Shown here: positions 46,000-53,817 of the stretch, one piece after another
Numbering within the stretch: position 1 is the stretch's first letter
Layout: the number at the start of each line of letters is the position of its first letter
NCBI RefSeq assembly: GCF_003992675.1
Contig: NZ_RZMZ01000015.1
Location: 496,001 to 560,000 of the forward strand
DNA: 64,000 nt
DNA from: Flagellimonas marinaquae
GTDB lineage: Bacteria; Bacteroidota; Bacteroidia; Flavobacteriales; Flavobacteriaceae
Direction of reading: 5' to 3'
The notes under the pieces: generated by a model
Database searches by the model: none
Seen by the model: only the letters and a program-made list of their open reading frames with translations
Told to the model about the DNA's origin: nothing
Program-made: the position numbers and the translations under genes

Positions 46000-46668
46000 T
46001 CAAATAAAGCCTTTATTTTTTGCCGCCAAGATCAACGCCAAATCGTTCTCATTTTCCGTACCGAACAAGGTTCTTAAATGGCGTTTCCTGTTTTCGATGG
46101 AGGAAGGGGAAAGCCTGATAAATTTCTCAAGATCCTTGGTTTTGGTTCCTTTGGATAAATGGTAGAGTATCTGCTTGTCCTTTTCGTCAAGTTCAATATT
46201 GTTGGCCATCTTTTTTCTGATGGCGCCGAGTGCTTTGGAAGAGTAATAGGGCGGGTCCAGCATAATGGTCCGTACCGCATCTTCCAATGTTTTGGGGTCA
46301 ATGTCGGTTTTGACCAGGTAGCCATCCGGGTCTACGGATTTAAGGATACTGTTGATCCTAAAGTTATCACTAAAGGAGGACATGAAAACAATTTTGCTTT
46401 CCGGTACGATCTTTCTGGCCAAGATACCTAAATCCTCCCCTGAGTAGGGTTGGTCTTCGTTCGGGGCGAACAATTGCACGTCCAAAAACAAAATATCGTA
46501 CTTAAAGGTTTTGGCGGATTCTTCGATCAGTTGCTTGCCTGCTTCATAGGAAGTTGCGGTGTCCACAATTATCTTGTGGCCATCAAAATCGATTCCTTCG
46601 AGTATGAATTTATACCCGAGCATGGTCATTTCATGATCATCGATGGCTAGTATTCTCAGTGTTTTCAT
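46000..46668 (-). CDS. LuxR/NarL-type response regulator
   Basis: The receiver domain (about 1-140) has the acidic pair DDHE at residues 10-13, phospho-acceptor Asp in DILFLDVQLF, the serine switch in VFMSSFSD and the lysine in GYLVKTD. The C-terminal helix-turn-helix (about 160-222) has the LuxR shape (DEKDKQILYHLSKGTKTKDL and SPSSIENRKRHLRTLF). It is 32 bases from the HisKA_3 kinase gene, so the two form a NarX/NarL-style pair. Confidence 0.92.
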   Translation of the reverse strand: MKTLRILAIDDHEMTMLGYKFILEGIDFDGHKIIVDTATSYEAGKQLIEESAKTFKYDILFLDVQLFAPNEDQPYSGEDLGILARKIVPESKIVFMSSFSDNFRINSILKSVDPDGYLVKTDIDPKTLEDAVRTIMLDPPYYSSKALGAIRKKMANNIELDEKDKQILYHLSKGTKTKDLEKFIRLSPSSIENRKRHLRTLFGTENENDLALILAAKNKGFI

Positions 46669-46700
46669 GGTAGGTATTGCGATTAATTTGGGGGGAATGT

Positions 46701-48785
46701 TTATGCGTTTACCGCTGTTGTTTTTTGTGGAACGGTATATTCCACATAGGCAGCGGGAATCTGTATTTTTATGATGGTTCCATGACCAGGCTTACTGTCA
46801 AAATTCACCTTTCCTTTAATTTTTTTGACTCTGGATATAATGTTCTTCAGGCCAATACCCTTTTTCGCGCGGTTGGGGTCAAAACCAACACCATCGTCCG
46901 AGATGGTGAGTTTTAAGCTATCATCCACCAAATAAAAGGAAATGGACACGTTTTCACTTTTTGCGTGCTTCACACAGTTTTTAAGCGCCTCTTGGACTAT
47001 CCTGAAGGCATTGATCTTGATATCGCCCAGCAAATTGTCCCATGGCACTTTTTTGTCGTAATCGAAAGTACAGGAAATACCAGAGGACTTTTCTATACCG
47101 CTGATCATGTCTTTCAACGACACGATAAAATTATGAAATTTTTTGTAGGCTTCATTGTTCAGCTCATGGGAAATGGTACGGATTTCTTCCTCCACCGCCT
47201 TGAGTTTTTCAATGAACATCGCCCTTTGCTCCATGGAGGCCTGGTCCTCACGATCGTTAAGGCCACTCAGCATCAATCGTATACCCAACATTTCGCCCAA
47301 AATGCCATCGTGGAGTTCTTCCGAAATGCGTTTTTGGGCCAGTTGCTTGCCCTCTTGCAGTTTTCCTTGTTGGGAAAGCATCAAGTTATATATTTCTTGG
47401 TTGCTTTCCTGTTGTCGCTGTTTGAACTTCAAACGGTTGTTGCTCACATAGAGCGAAACAATGATCATGGCAGTGACACCAAACAACAGCAAGAGCATGG
47501 ACGATAATGCCCAAATTTGCTTTTCCTGTGTCAGGATTTCATTTTCTTCGATAATGTCGTCCGTTTCCATGCGGATTCGCCCAAATTTATCCCGTTTGGT
47601 GCGTTCCTCCACCTGTATAATGTCGTTGAGTTGATAGTACGCCTCGGCATAGGAGGCCGCATGTACCGTATCCAATCGGGTAAGCAACCGGAGAGCGTCC
47701 AAGGCCCGGTCGTTGTTGTAGGTTTCCTTGGCAATATTGTAGGATTCGTTGGCATTGGCAATGGCATTGAGGGTGTCTCCCTTGGCGGCCAAAACCTCGG
47801 AATAGTAATAATGTAGCCTGGCCCGGTCGTAGAGGTCGCCAGTTGCGGCGTTAACTGTAAAGGCCTCATTTAAAAATTCCTCGGCCTTTTCAGTGTTCTT
47901 CTCGGTTTTGAGGACTGAAAAAGCGTAGCTTCCCAAGGCTTTTTCATACAGGTCGGGAATCTCTTGTTTTAGATTTGTATTAAAAAGCAGTTCTTGGTAA
48001 ACATTTTTTGCTTGGGTGAAATTTTCTTCGTTTAGATAGGCACCAGCGATATTATTTTGCAGTTTCCAAATCAACTGATTTTTATTTACCCTATCAGAGT
48101 TCTCGATATATTCGCGTGCTGTTTTATAGGACTCAATCGCTTTTTCGCTATTGCCCAAGCCGTTGGCCAAAATGCCCAACATATTATAGGAATTATATAA
48201 GCGATAATCGTCGTCCAGTTCATCAAAAATCTCTATGGCAGCTGCGGCACTGGTTTCGCCGCCCAAATAATCCTTGTAGGCATCCTGCACCCTTGCCATA
48301 TTATATAACATCCTGGCTTTTAAGGATTTAGATGTGGAATCTTTCGGCAATCGATCAAAACTTTCCAAGGCTTTCCGGTAATGGTAAAAAGCACTGTCCA
48401 TCGCTCCATAGGTTTCAAAAAAACCCCCTAAATCCCAATTGGAATACCCTAATATTTTGCTGGCATCGGCTTCTTCGGATAATTTCAACAGTTTGGCGTT
48501 GGATTGTCGGAATCCCATAGAATCTTTCAATTTCAAATATGCAAGAGATACCTGGGAGAGTTGTTCCAATCGGGTGGAATCCTTGGAAAGGGTCAAGGCC
48601 TGTACCTCTGCATCTTGAATATACGCTCTGCGTTCATCTGATGATAATTCTTTGGCGGTCTTGGCAATAGTCAGCAGTTGTTGGATGGAGTCGACCTTGG
48701 GGTTTCGCACAGTTTCATCCTTGGATGCTTGCTGTTTACAGCCCAAAACTAGCAGTAGTACTAAAATGAATACTCCTTTTTTCAA
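46701..48785 (-). CDS. TPR sensor histidine kinase (HisKA_3) with lipoprotein-type N terminus
   Basis: The kinase core is of the NarX/DesK type: the dimerisation box RISEELHDGILGEMLG holds the phospho-accepting His, and the ATPase domain has AFRIVQEALKNCVKHA and SDDGVGFDPNRA. Before it lies one membrane helix (about 430-455) and, before that, some 400 residues of TPR-like repeats. The N terminus ends in FILVLLLVLGC, a good lipobox. The longest frame begins with a TTG at 48830 inside a terminator hairpin, so the TTG at 48785 is taken here; 48794 is also possible. Confidence 0.88.
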   Translation of the reverse strand: MKKGVFILVLLLVLGCKQQASKDETVRNPKVDSIQQLLTIAKTAKELSSDERRAYIQDAEVQALTLSKDSTRLEQLSQVSLAYLKLKDSMGFRQSNAKLLKLSEEADASKILGYSNWDLGGFFETYGAMDSAFYHYRKALESFDRLPKDSTSKSLKARMLYNMARVQDAYKDYLGGETSAAAAIEIFDELDDDYRLYNSYNMLGILANGLGNSEKAIESYKTAREYIENSDRVNKNQLIWKLQNNIAGAYLNEENFTQAKNVYQELLFNTNLKQEIPDLYEKALGSYAFSVLKTEKNTEKAEEFLNEAFTVNAATGDLYDRARLHYYYSEVLAAKGDTLNAIANANESYNIAKETYNNDRALDALRLLTRLDTVHAASYAEAYYQLNDIIQVEERTKRDKFGRIRMETDDIIEENEILTQEKQIWALSSMLLLLFGVTAMIIVSLYVSNNRLKFKQRQQESNQEIYNLMLSQQGKLQEGKQLAQKRISEELHDGILGEMLGIRLMLSGLNDREDQASMEQRAMFIEKLKAVEEEIRTISHELNNEAYKKFHNFIVSLKDMISGIEKSSGISCTFDYDKKVPWDNLLGDIKINAFRIVQEALKNCVKHAKSENVSISFYLVDDSLKLTISDDGVGFDPNRAKKGIGLKNIISRVKKIKGKVNFDSKPGHGTIIKIQIPAAYVEYTVPQKTTAVNA

Positions 48786-48818
48786 ATTTTCCAAGTGGTT
48801 TCTAGTTCCAAGGTAACG

Positions 48819-48850
48819 AAAAAGCCCCAAAACAGTAAAGGTTTGGGGCT
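48819..48850 (-). terminator. Terminator of the small-protein gene pair
   Basis: AGCCCCAAA (48823-48831) pairs with TTTGGGGCT (48842-48850) around a 10-base loop. On the minus strand the stem is followed by TTTTT. It lies 22 bases beyond the stop codon of the gene at 48872, so the two small genes form a unit that is separated from the kinase gene. Confidence 0.85.
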
Positions 48851-48871
48851 GGGTGTTATGTTAAATGTTCC

Positions 48872-49108
48872 TTACAGTTGTCGGCTGTCGTTTGCGCTCT
48901 GCTGCAATCGTCTTTTGCTCTGTTTTGAGAATCCGAGGCGTACTCGGTATTCATGGGATCCCTTCTGATATTCTACTGAAAGCTTTTCTTTTTTTCCCAA
49001 AGAATTGTTATCGACTACTTGGGACTCATCCCTGCAATAAAATAATGCCACCAATAGGATAATAATCAGTGTAATGCTTTTGTGTAAGTTGGTTAAGATA
49101 GAAAACAT
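48872..49108 (-). CDS. Small basic membrane-anchored protein
   Basis: The 78-residue protein starts with one hydrophobic segment (ITLIIILLVALFYC, about residues 12-25) ending in a cysteine without a standard lipobox residue before it. The remainder is hydrophilic and basic, about +5 by counting, with GSHEYRVRLGFSKQSKRRLQQ. I recognise no family. It begins 6 bases after the small acidic lipoprotein gene and ends 22 bases before a terminator, so these are the only two genes of their message. Confidence 0.6.
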   Translation of the reverse strand: MFSILTNLHKSITLIIILLVALFYCRDESQVVDNNSLGKKEKLSVEYQKGSHEYRVRLGFSKQSKRRLQQSANDSRQL

Positions 49109-49114
49109 TATGAA

Positions 49115-49285
49115 TTAGTCATCACCTCTTCCGTCCTTTTCTGCCGTTTCAGTATCAGTTGCATTCTGATCAAGGGTCAGTTGTTCAAACATGGCTTCCG
49201 TATCCTGTACGTCGGTTTCCGTTTCGCAAGCGTAAAATCCGGTGGTCAATAGTGCAAGGGCCAAAATGCTAAATACTTTTTTCAT
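49115..49285 (-). CDS. Small acidic lipoprotein
   Basis: The 56-residue product has a signal peptide (MKKVFSILALALLTTGFYAC) with the cysteine that would be lipidated at residue 20. The mature part is only 37 residues, with 13 acidic and 2 basic ones, and ends in AEKDGRGDD. No family is recognised. The frame is open ten codons upstream, but the ATG at 49285 gives the clean signal. It is followed by the basic small protein, and 101 bases upstream is a 21-base tandem repeat of the type bound by LytTR regulators. The adjacent LytTR gene is a candidate controller. Confidence 0.65.
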   Translation of the reverse strand: MKKVFSILALALLTTGFYACETETDVQDTEAMFEQLTLDQNATDTETAEKDGRGDD

Positions 49286-49386
49286 AATTATAGGTTTTGT
49301 TTTTAGGTATAACAATTAGGTTTATACCGCTAAAGTATTTGGCAATAGGGATGGGGACGCTCTATTTAAAAAGGACGTAGTATTCT

Positions 49387-49428
49387 GCGGTAATCTGTTA
49401 GAATTTTACCACAATCTGCAAGAATTTT
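49387..49428 (-). promoter_or_regulatory. 21-base tandem repeat, candidate LytTR binding site
   Basis: Read on the minus strand, two copies of a 21-base unit (AAAATTCTTGCAGATTGTGGT and AAAATTCTAACAGATTACCGC, 15 of 21 bases identical) lie head to tail with the shared CAGATT exactly 21 bases apart, two turns of the helix. LytTR-type regulators usually bind two such direct repeats. It is 101 bases upstream of the small lipoprotein gene and just past the stop of the LytTR gene. Confidence 0.5.
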
Positions 49429-49429
49429 G

Positions 49430-50164
49430 CTAATTAAGGGCCTTTGCGGAGGTTTTGGAGAGCATGTTCTTAAGGCTGTCCACTTTGTCCTTATAGGTTT
49501 TGGAGAAGGGGAGTTCCTGTTCTTCGCCGCACCTTAAACTACAGATGGATTTCCCATAGTTGATGCGGGAAACATATACACTATTGATGATGTAGCTTTG
49601 GTGGACACGGATAAAATTCTTGGGCAGTTTTTCCTCGAAGGACTTTAAGGTCTTGAATGCACTGATGATACTGCCGTCCTTCATAAAAAAGTCCGTGGTG
49701 TTGTTGTCCGATTTGAGATAAAGGATGTTTTTGGTGTCCAAATAGCGGTAGTCCTTATAGGATTTAAGGCAAATGGTGGATGGCGTATCGTGCTTTGGGT
49801 GCAATTTGCGCAGTCGCAAAATGGTCTTACGGATATCGAATTCGTTGTGCGGCAGAATCCAGTAATCAAAAAAACCACTTTTAATGGCGTTGTAGGCAAA
49901 TTTTTTGGTTTTGGCGTATCCTATAATAATAGGAAGGGACTGCATGTACTGATTGAGTTCCGTTACCATTTGAAAGTAACTTAGCCCGTCCTCGCCCAAA
50001 TTGACAAGCACTACGTCCGGATTGTATTTTAGGATGGAATTGAGACCCGCCGAAGCAGTAGTGTCCTCGCTGGCACAAACAAGATCATCGTACTCCTCCA
50101 AATACAATTGCAATTGCAATTTGGATGAGGCATCCGAATCGATAATGTTGTAGGTGTATTCCAT
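49430..50164 (-). CDS. LytTR-family regulator with a degenerate receiver domain
   Basis: The C-terminal half (about 140-235) is a LytTR DNA-binding domain: ILYLKSDNNTTDFFMKDG, LKSFEEKLPKNFIRVHQSYIIN and the closing CGEEQELPFSKTYKDKV. The first 120 residues fold like a receiver (YNIIDSD acidic pocket, DVVLVNLGEDG, IGYAKTKKFAYNAIKSG), but the phospho-acceptor aspartate is replaced by Asn55. It probably acts without phosphorylation, or through protein contacts. The frame has a TTG at 50170, but the ATG at 50164 is taken. Its upstream region of 430 bases contains repeated AAACACCCATTT motifs. Confidence 0.85.
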   Translation of the reverse strand: MEYTYNIIDSDASSKLQLQLYLEEYDDLVCASEDTTASAGLNSILKYNPDVVLVNLGEDGLSYFQMVTELNQYMQSLPIIIGYAKTKKFAYNAIKSGFFDYWILPHNEFDIRKTILRLRKLHPKHDTPSTICLKSYKDYRYLDTKNILYLKSDNNTTDFFMKDGSIISAFKTLKSFEEKLPKNFIRVHQSYIINSVYVSRINYGKSICSLRCGEEQELPFSKTYKDKVDSLKNMLSKTSAKALN

Positions 50165-50596
50165 GTGCAAATTCCTGATTGCAAGTTACTAAGGCACAAA
50201 AAAAACTCACTACAGTTTTCCCTTAAAAAAACTAGGGGTTTCATCTTAAATTGGGTGTTTTTCTTACATTTTTCCCTAAAAATTCGTTAAATCGAAAAGG
50301 GGTGTAACAAAACACCCATTTTTTAAGGATTGGTTTTTGAATGCGAAACACCCATTTGAAGGTTTACTTTCTTTGGGGTTCCATCAAGATGAAAATGAGA
50401 TGTAAATTGGGGGTTTTTCGTGCTCAGTTAGTTCAGAATATAGGTTTAGTCCGGTTTTTAGGTTACTCTATATTACAATTTGTTGGGTAAGCATCAAAAT
50501 TTAGGGAATTGCATTTAAGGAGATTGGGCGAAAATTCGATGAAATACAGCCATTTAATTCAGGAGTCGTAGGTTTTGGTACCAAAATGGATAAGTT
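50165..50596. other. Regulatory spacer upstream of the LytTR gene with repeated motifs
   Basis: No gene is seen in these 432 bases. A motif AAACACCCATTT occurs at 50309-50321 and 50346-50357, and its inverse AAATTGGGTGTTT-like forms lie at 50248-50262 and 50404-50418. A longer imperfect direct repeat (GGGGTT, CATC, AAATTGGG, GTTTTTC in order) spans 50235-50263 and 50375-50419. These repeats flank the likely promoter of the LytTR gene and may be its own binding sites, though their consensus differs from the tandem repeat at 49387. Confidence 0.5.
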
Positions 50597-50989
50597 TTAT
50601 GGGATAAAAAGGGATTGTATTTCCTCCGGCACCCGTTTGGGCCGAAAGGTTTTGGCATCCAACAGGCACCATTCCGTAACCGCTTTCACCAGTAGCTCGT
50701 CCGTTTTTTTGTTTTTGATTTCCACCACTCTGGTGGAAATGGGCCCCTGATTGCTCTCTATGTAGGTGTTGATAAGTATGGTATCACCCAATAGCGCCGA
50801 TTTATGATAGGTAATATTATGGTTGCGGACCACCCAAATCAAGGACTTTTGAATAATCCCGTCCGTAACATGGATCCAATGCTTTTTGGAAATATCCTGA
50901 ATCCACTCCACATAGCGGATGTTGTTCACATGGTTTAAGTCGTCCAGGTCGCTAGGTACTACATCAAAAACTTCCGAATAGGTTTTCAT
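50597..50989 (-). CDS. Acyl-CoA thioesterase, hotdog fold
   Basis: The 130-residue protein is a single hotdog domain with the family pattern VVPSDLDDLNHVNNIRYVEWI near the N terminus, where the acidic residue that activates water is DLDDLNHVNN, and WVVRNHNITYHKSALLGDTI further on. It hydrolyses acyl-CoA or acyl-ACP thioesters in the cytosol. The start overlaps the stop of the glutaminyl cyclotransferase gene by four bases, so the two are co-transcribed. Confidence 0.88.
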   Translation of the reverse strand: MKTYSEVFDVVPSDLDDLNHVNNIRYVEWIQDISKKHWIHVTDGIIQKSLIWVVRNHNITYHKSALLGDTILINTYIESNQGPISTRVVEIKNKKTDELLVKAVTEWCLLDAKTFRPKRVPEEIQSLFIP

Positions 50990-52053
50990 TCGCCTTTTTT
51001 AAGGATGTTTACCTCGAACAGCTTGTCCCAGTTCTTGCCCGTTACAAAAAAGGTTTGTCGCTCCGGGTGGTAGGCCACGCCGTTCAGAACCGAATTGCCT
51101 TCGTCCCATTCGGGACCTCTTTTTACTCTGCTCTGAAGTCCACCAAAGTTAATGACCCCCTCAATGGCACCGGATGTCGCGTCTATGATCATCATACTCT
51201 GCTTTTGGTACACGTTGGCATAGATCTTTCCGTCCACATATTCCAGTTCGTTGGCGCGGTTAAAAATGGATTTGTTCGTCACGGTTTCTATATATCCAGT
51301 CTCTTCCAAGGTCTCTGGGTCCAAAAACCAGATTTTTTCGGTGCCATCACTTTTATAGAGTTTCTCACCATCATTGCACAGACCCCATCCCTCACGGCTT
51401 TTACCATAGGTAAAGTTTTTGATTTTCTCCAGGTTTTCAATGTTGTACACGTACCCCATGCCGCTTTGCCACGTCAATTGGTATAGCTTGCCATCCATAA
51501 TGGTGATGCCCTCCCCGAAGACAGAAGCATCCATGTCGATTTTTTGCACTACTTCGCCAGTCTCAAAATTGACCTTTCGAAGGGTGGAAAACCCTGTTTT
51601 CCCTGTGCCTTCGTACAAAATGCCATTGTGGAACTCCAGTCCTTGGGTGTAGGCACCGGTATCGTGCGGATAGGTGTTTAGGATTTCGTAGGTGTATACT
51701 TCTGGGGCCGAGGCGGCCAATAACCTGAACTCTTTTTCTACGGACACCTTTTGGTCTTCAATATTGAACTTTGCTATCAATGTTTTGTTGCCCAAAGTAG
51801 GAAGGTCCAAGGTCAGTTTGCCGTTTTCAACAGGCATTTCCTTTCCATCAATATAGTAACGAAGGTCCGATACTTCGATGTCCTTTTTGTTCTTGAGGGC
51901 AACACCCAGCTGCTGGTTCTGCTGTATGGCCTTGTTTTCCAGTTGGATGGAAAAATGCTTGGCTGGATCGGCACTGCCGCCGCAGGCCAAAAAGAGGAGC
52001 AAGGCCCCGGTTGCGAAAAAAAGTTTGCCCATGTTTCTTATTGCTTGTATCAT
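50986..52053 (-). CDS. Glutaminyl-peptide cyclotransferase lipoprotein
   Basis: The 355-residue protein has a lipoprotein signal (MGKLFFATGALLLFLAC from the second ATG at 52032) and a five-bladed propeller-like domain of the plant-type glutamine cyclotransferase family. Motifs are FPHDTGAYTQGLEF-type YPHDTGAYTQGLEFHNG, YEGTGKTGFSTL, GEGITIMDGKLYQLTW and DEGNSVLNGVAYHPE. It converts N-terminal glutamine of exported peptides and proteins to pyroglutamate. About 100 residues before the propeller form an extra domain of unknown role. Confidence 0.88.
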   Translation of the reverse strand: MIQAIRNMGKLFFATGALLLFLACGGSADPAKHFSIQLENKAIQQNQQLGVALKNKKDIEVSDLRYYIDGKEMPVENGKLTLDLPTLGNKTLIAKFNIEDQKVSVEKEFRLLAASAPEVYTYEILNTYPHDTGAYTQGLEFHNGILYEGTGKTGFSTLRKVNFETGEVVQKIDMDASVFGEGITIMDGKLYQLTWQSGMGYVYNIENLEKIKNFTYGKSREGWGLCNDGEKLYKSDGTEKIWFLDPETLEETGYIETVTNKSIFNRANELEYVDGKIYANVYQKQSMMIIDATSGAIEGVINFGGLQSRVKRGPEWDEGNSVLNGVAYHPERQTFFVTGKNWDKLFEVNILKKGE

Positions 52054-52096
52054 AAATTGTTACTCCTGAATCTTCGAAATTAAGAATGAATTGGGA

Positions 52097-52126
52097 TTGC
52101 CACAAATTTAAAAGGTCGTATATTTG
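52097..52126 (+). promoter_or_regulatory. Promoter of the SRP RNA gene
   Basis: TTG at 52097-52099 and TATATTTG at 52119-52126 are separated by exactly 19 bases, a textbook Bacteroidetes promoter. The transcript would start 6 bases later, at the first base pair of the RNA stem. Confidence 0.8.
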
Positions 52127-52131
52127 CAGCC

Positions 52132-52230
52132 GGGCAAGTCCTACACGACCAGCTCCTGCAGAATCCCCCAGGGCGGGAACGCAGCAAGGGTATGTGGTCG
52201 TAGCGGTGCGATGTAGGTAGCTTGCCTTTT
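52132..52230 (+). ncRNA. ffs: Small signal recognition particle RNA (4.5S-type)
   Basis: This RNA pairs with Ffh to target membrane proteins. The ends GGGCAAG (52132-52138) and CTTGCC (52221-52226) pair, with further helices CTACA/TGTAG and CGACCA/TGGTCG towards the tip, and the apical loop region has the conserved GGGCGGGAACGCAGCAAGGG signature of bacterial SRP RNA. It is followed by a run of seven or eight T that serves as terminator. It is about 99 bases long. The SDR gene starts 19 bases after it. Confidence 0.92.
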
Positions 52231-52248
52231 TTTGTACCCAAAAATCAG

Positions 52249-53064
52249 ATGATCATGGATAAAAAAGTTGTACTGATCACGGGTGGTTCTTCAGGTATTG
52301 GTAAATCCATCGGGACCTATTTGGTCCAAAAAGGGTTTACGGTTTACGGTACTACGCGCAATCCAAAAAACTATCCCGATTTTAAGGCGTTTGAACTGGT
52401 GCAATTGGATGTGGTGAATGTAGAGAGCATCCAAAAGGCCGTTTCCTATATCATTTCCAAAGAAAATCGATTGGACGTATTGATCAACAATGCCGGGGTT
52501 GGCATTACGGGTCCTATCGAAGAAACGCCCCATGCAGAGATCCTTCGTGTATTCGATACCAATTTTCATGGCCCTGTGCATGTGATGAAGGCCGTTTTGC
52601 CGCAAATGCGCAAGCAGGGCGGGGGAGCCATCATCAATATCACCTCCATTGCGGGATACATGGGTTTGCCTTATCGAGGATTCTACTCCGCCACCAAAGG
52701 TGCTTTGGGCATCCTTACCGAGGCCTTGCGCATGGAAACCAAGGATTTTGGCGTCACCATTACCAATGTGGCACCGGGTGATTTTGCCACCAATATTGCT
52801 TCGGGTAGATATCACGCCCCTGTTATAGAAGGTTCTGCCTATCAGGAAAAATACCAGCAGACCTTGAACACCATCAATGAGGATGTGGACAGTGGGGGAG
52901 ACCCCGTACAGGTAGCGGAGGCCGTTTACAAGATCATCAACCAGAAAAAACCGAAGATACATAACCCTGTGGGTGCATTTTTACAAAAATTTTCCCTTAG
53001 GTTAAAAAAGATTTTACCCGACAAAGTCTACGAAAAATTGCTCCTCGACCATTATAAGTTGTAA
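52249..53064 (+). CDS. Short-chain dehydrogenase/reductase
   Basis: The protein is a classical SDR: coenzyme motif ITGGSSGIGKSIG, NNAGVGITG, and the catalytic Ser/Tyr/Lys set in ITSIAGYMGLPYRGFYSATKGAL (Tyr-x-x-x-Lys in YSATK). The substrate is unknown; relatives reduce carbonyls of diverse metabolites. The frame is open into the SRP RNA gene; the ATG at 52249 (or 52255) is the first after the RNA and leads directly to MDKKVVLITGG. It ends 38 bases before the transaldolase-family gene. Confidence 0.92.
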   Translation: MIMDKKVVLITGGSSGIGKSIGTYLVQKGFTVYGTTRNPKNYPDFKAFELVQLDVVNVESIQKAVSYIISKENRLDVLINNAGVGITGPIEETPHAEILRVFDTNFHGPVHVMKAVLPQMRKQGGGAIINITSIAGYMGLPYRGFYSATKGALGILTEALRMETKDFGVTITNVAPGDFATNIASGRYHAPVIEGSAYQEKYQQTLNTINEDVDSGGDPVQVAEAVYKIINQKKPKIHNPVGAFLQKFSLRLKKILPDKVYEKLLLDHYKL

Positions 53065-53102
53065 TTTTAGGGGATTAGTAAACCAATTATAAATATTGAG
53101 AA

Positions 53103-53759
53103 ATGAAGTTTTTTATTGATACTGCCAATCTTGACCAAATCAAGGAAGCCCAAGAACTCGGTGTGCTGGACGGTGTAACCACCAACCCTTCCCTAATGGC
53201 GAAGGAAGGCATTACCGGAAAGGATAATATTTTGAAACATTATGTAGATATCTGCAATATTGTGGATGGCGATGTTTCTGCCGAAGTAGTGGCCACAGAG
53301 TTTAAGGAAATCATAAAGGAAGGAGAGGAATTGGCCGAGCTTCACGAACAGATTGTAGTGAAAGTGCCCATGATAAAGGATGGGGTAAAGGCATTAAAAT
53401 ATTTTTCGGATAAAGGTATCCGTACCAATTGTACCTTGGTATTCTCACCAGGGCAGGCGTTACTGGCCGCCAAAGCTGGGGCGACCTATGTATCCCCTTT
53501 CTTGGGACGATTGGACGATATTTCCACCGATGGTCTTAATTTGATTGCGGAAATCCGCTTGATCTATGACAACTACGGGTTTGAGACCCAAATTTTGGCT
53601 GCCTCCATCCGACACACCATGCACGTCATCGATTGTGCAAAGCTTGGTGCCGATGTAATGACAGGCCCTTTATCCTCTATCGACGGATTATTGAAACACC
53701 CATTGACCGATATTGGTTTGGCCAAATTCTTGGAAGATTACAAGAAGGGAAACTCCTAA
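53103..53759 (+). CDS. Transaldolase/fructose-6-phosphate aldolase family protein
   Basis: This TIM-barrel enzyme of 218 residues belongs to the TalC/FSA family. The Schiff-base lysine is Lys87 in [11 protein letters not shown], and the start [27 protein letters not shown] and [17 protein letters not shown] are typical. The acidic residue in SAEVVA (Glu61) is the form found in small transaldolases, whereas fructose-6-phosphate aldolase has Gln there; so transaldolase activity in the pentose phosphate pathway is more likely. A terminator follows. Confidence 0.9.
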   Translation: MKFFIDTANLDQIKEAQELGVLDGVTTNPSLMAKEGITGKDNILKHYVDICNIVDGDVSAEVVATEFKEIIKEGEELAELHEQIVVKVPMIKDGVKALKYFSDKGIRTNCTLVFSPGQALLAAKAGATYVSPFLGRLDDISTDGLNLIAEIRLIYDNYGFETQILAASIRHTMHVIDCAKLGADVMTGPLSSIDGLLKHPLTDIGLAKFLEDYKKGNS

Positions 53760-53787
53760 TCAGCTGATCACAGCAAAAAATAAATAG

Positions 53788-53816
53788 GCCCTGAATGAGA
53801 ATTCGGGGCTTTTTTA
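53788..53816 (+). terminator. Rho-independent terminator after the transaldolase gene
   Basis: GCCCTGAAT (53788-53796) pairs with ATTCGGGGC (53801-53809) around a 4-base loop, with one G-T pair, followed by seven T. It ends two bases before the stop of the converging lipoprotein gene. Confidence 0.88.
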
Positions 53817-53817
53817 G

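Noticed and set aside
48786..48830. TTG start of the TPR kinase at 48830
   Set aside because: The codon lies inside the terminator hairpin of the upstream gene pair, and the lipoprotein-like signal starts later.
52222..52248. Longer start of the SDR gene
   Set aside because: It would begin inside the 3' end and terminator of the SRP RNA gene.
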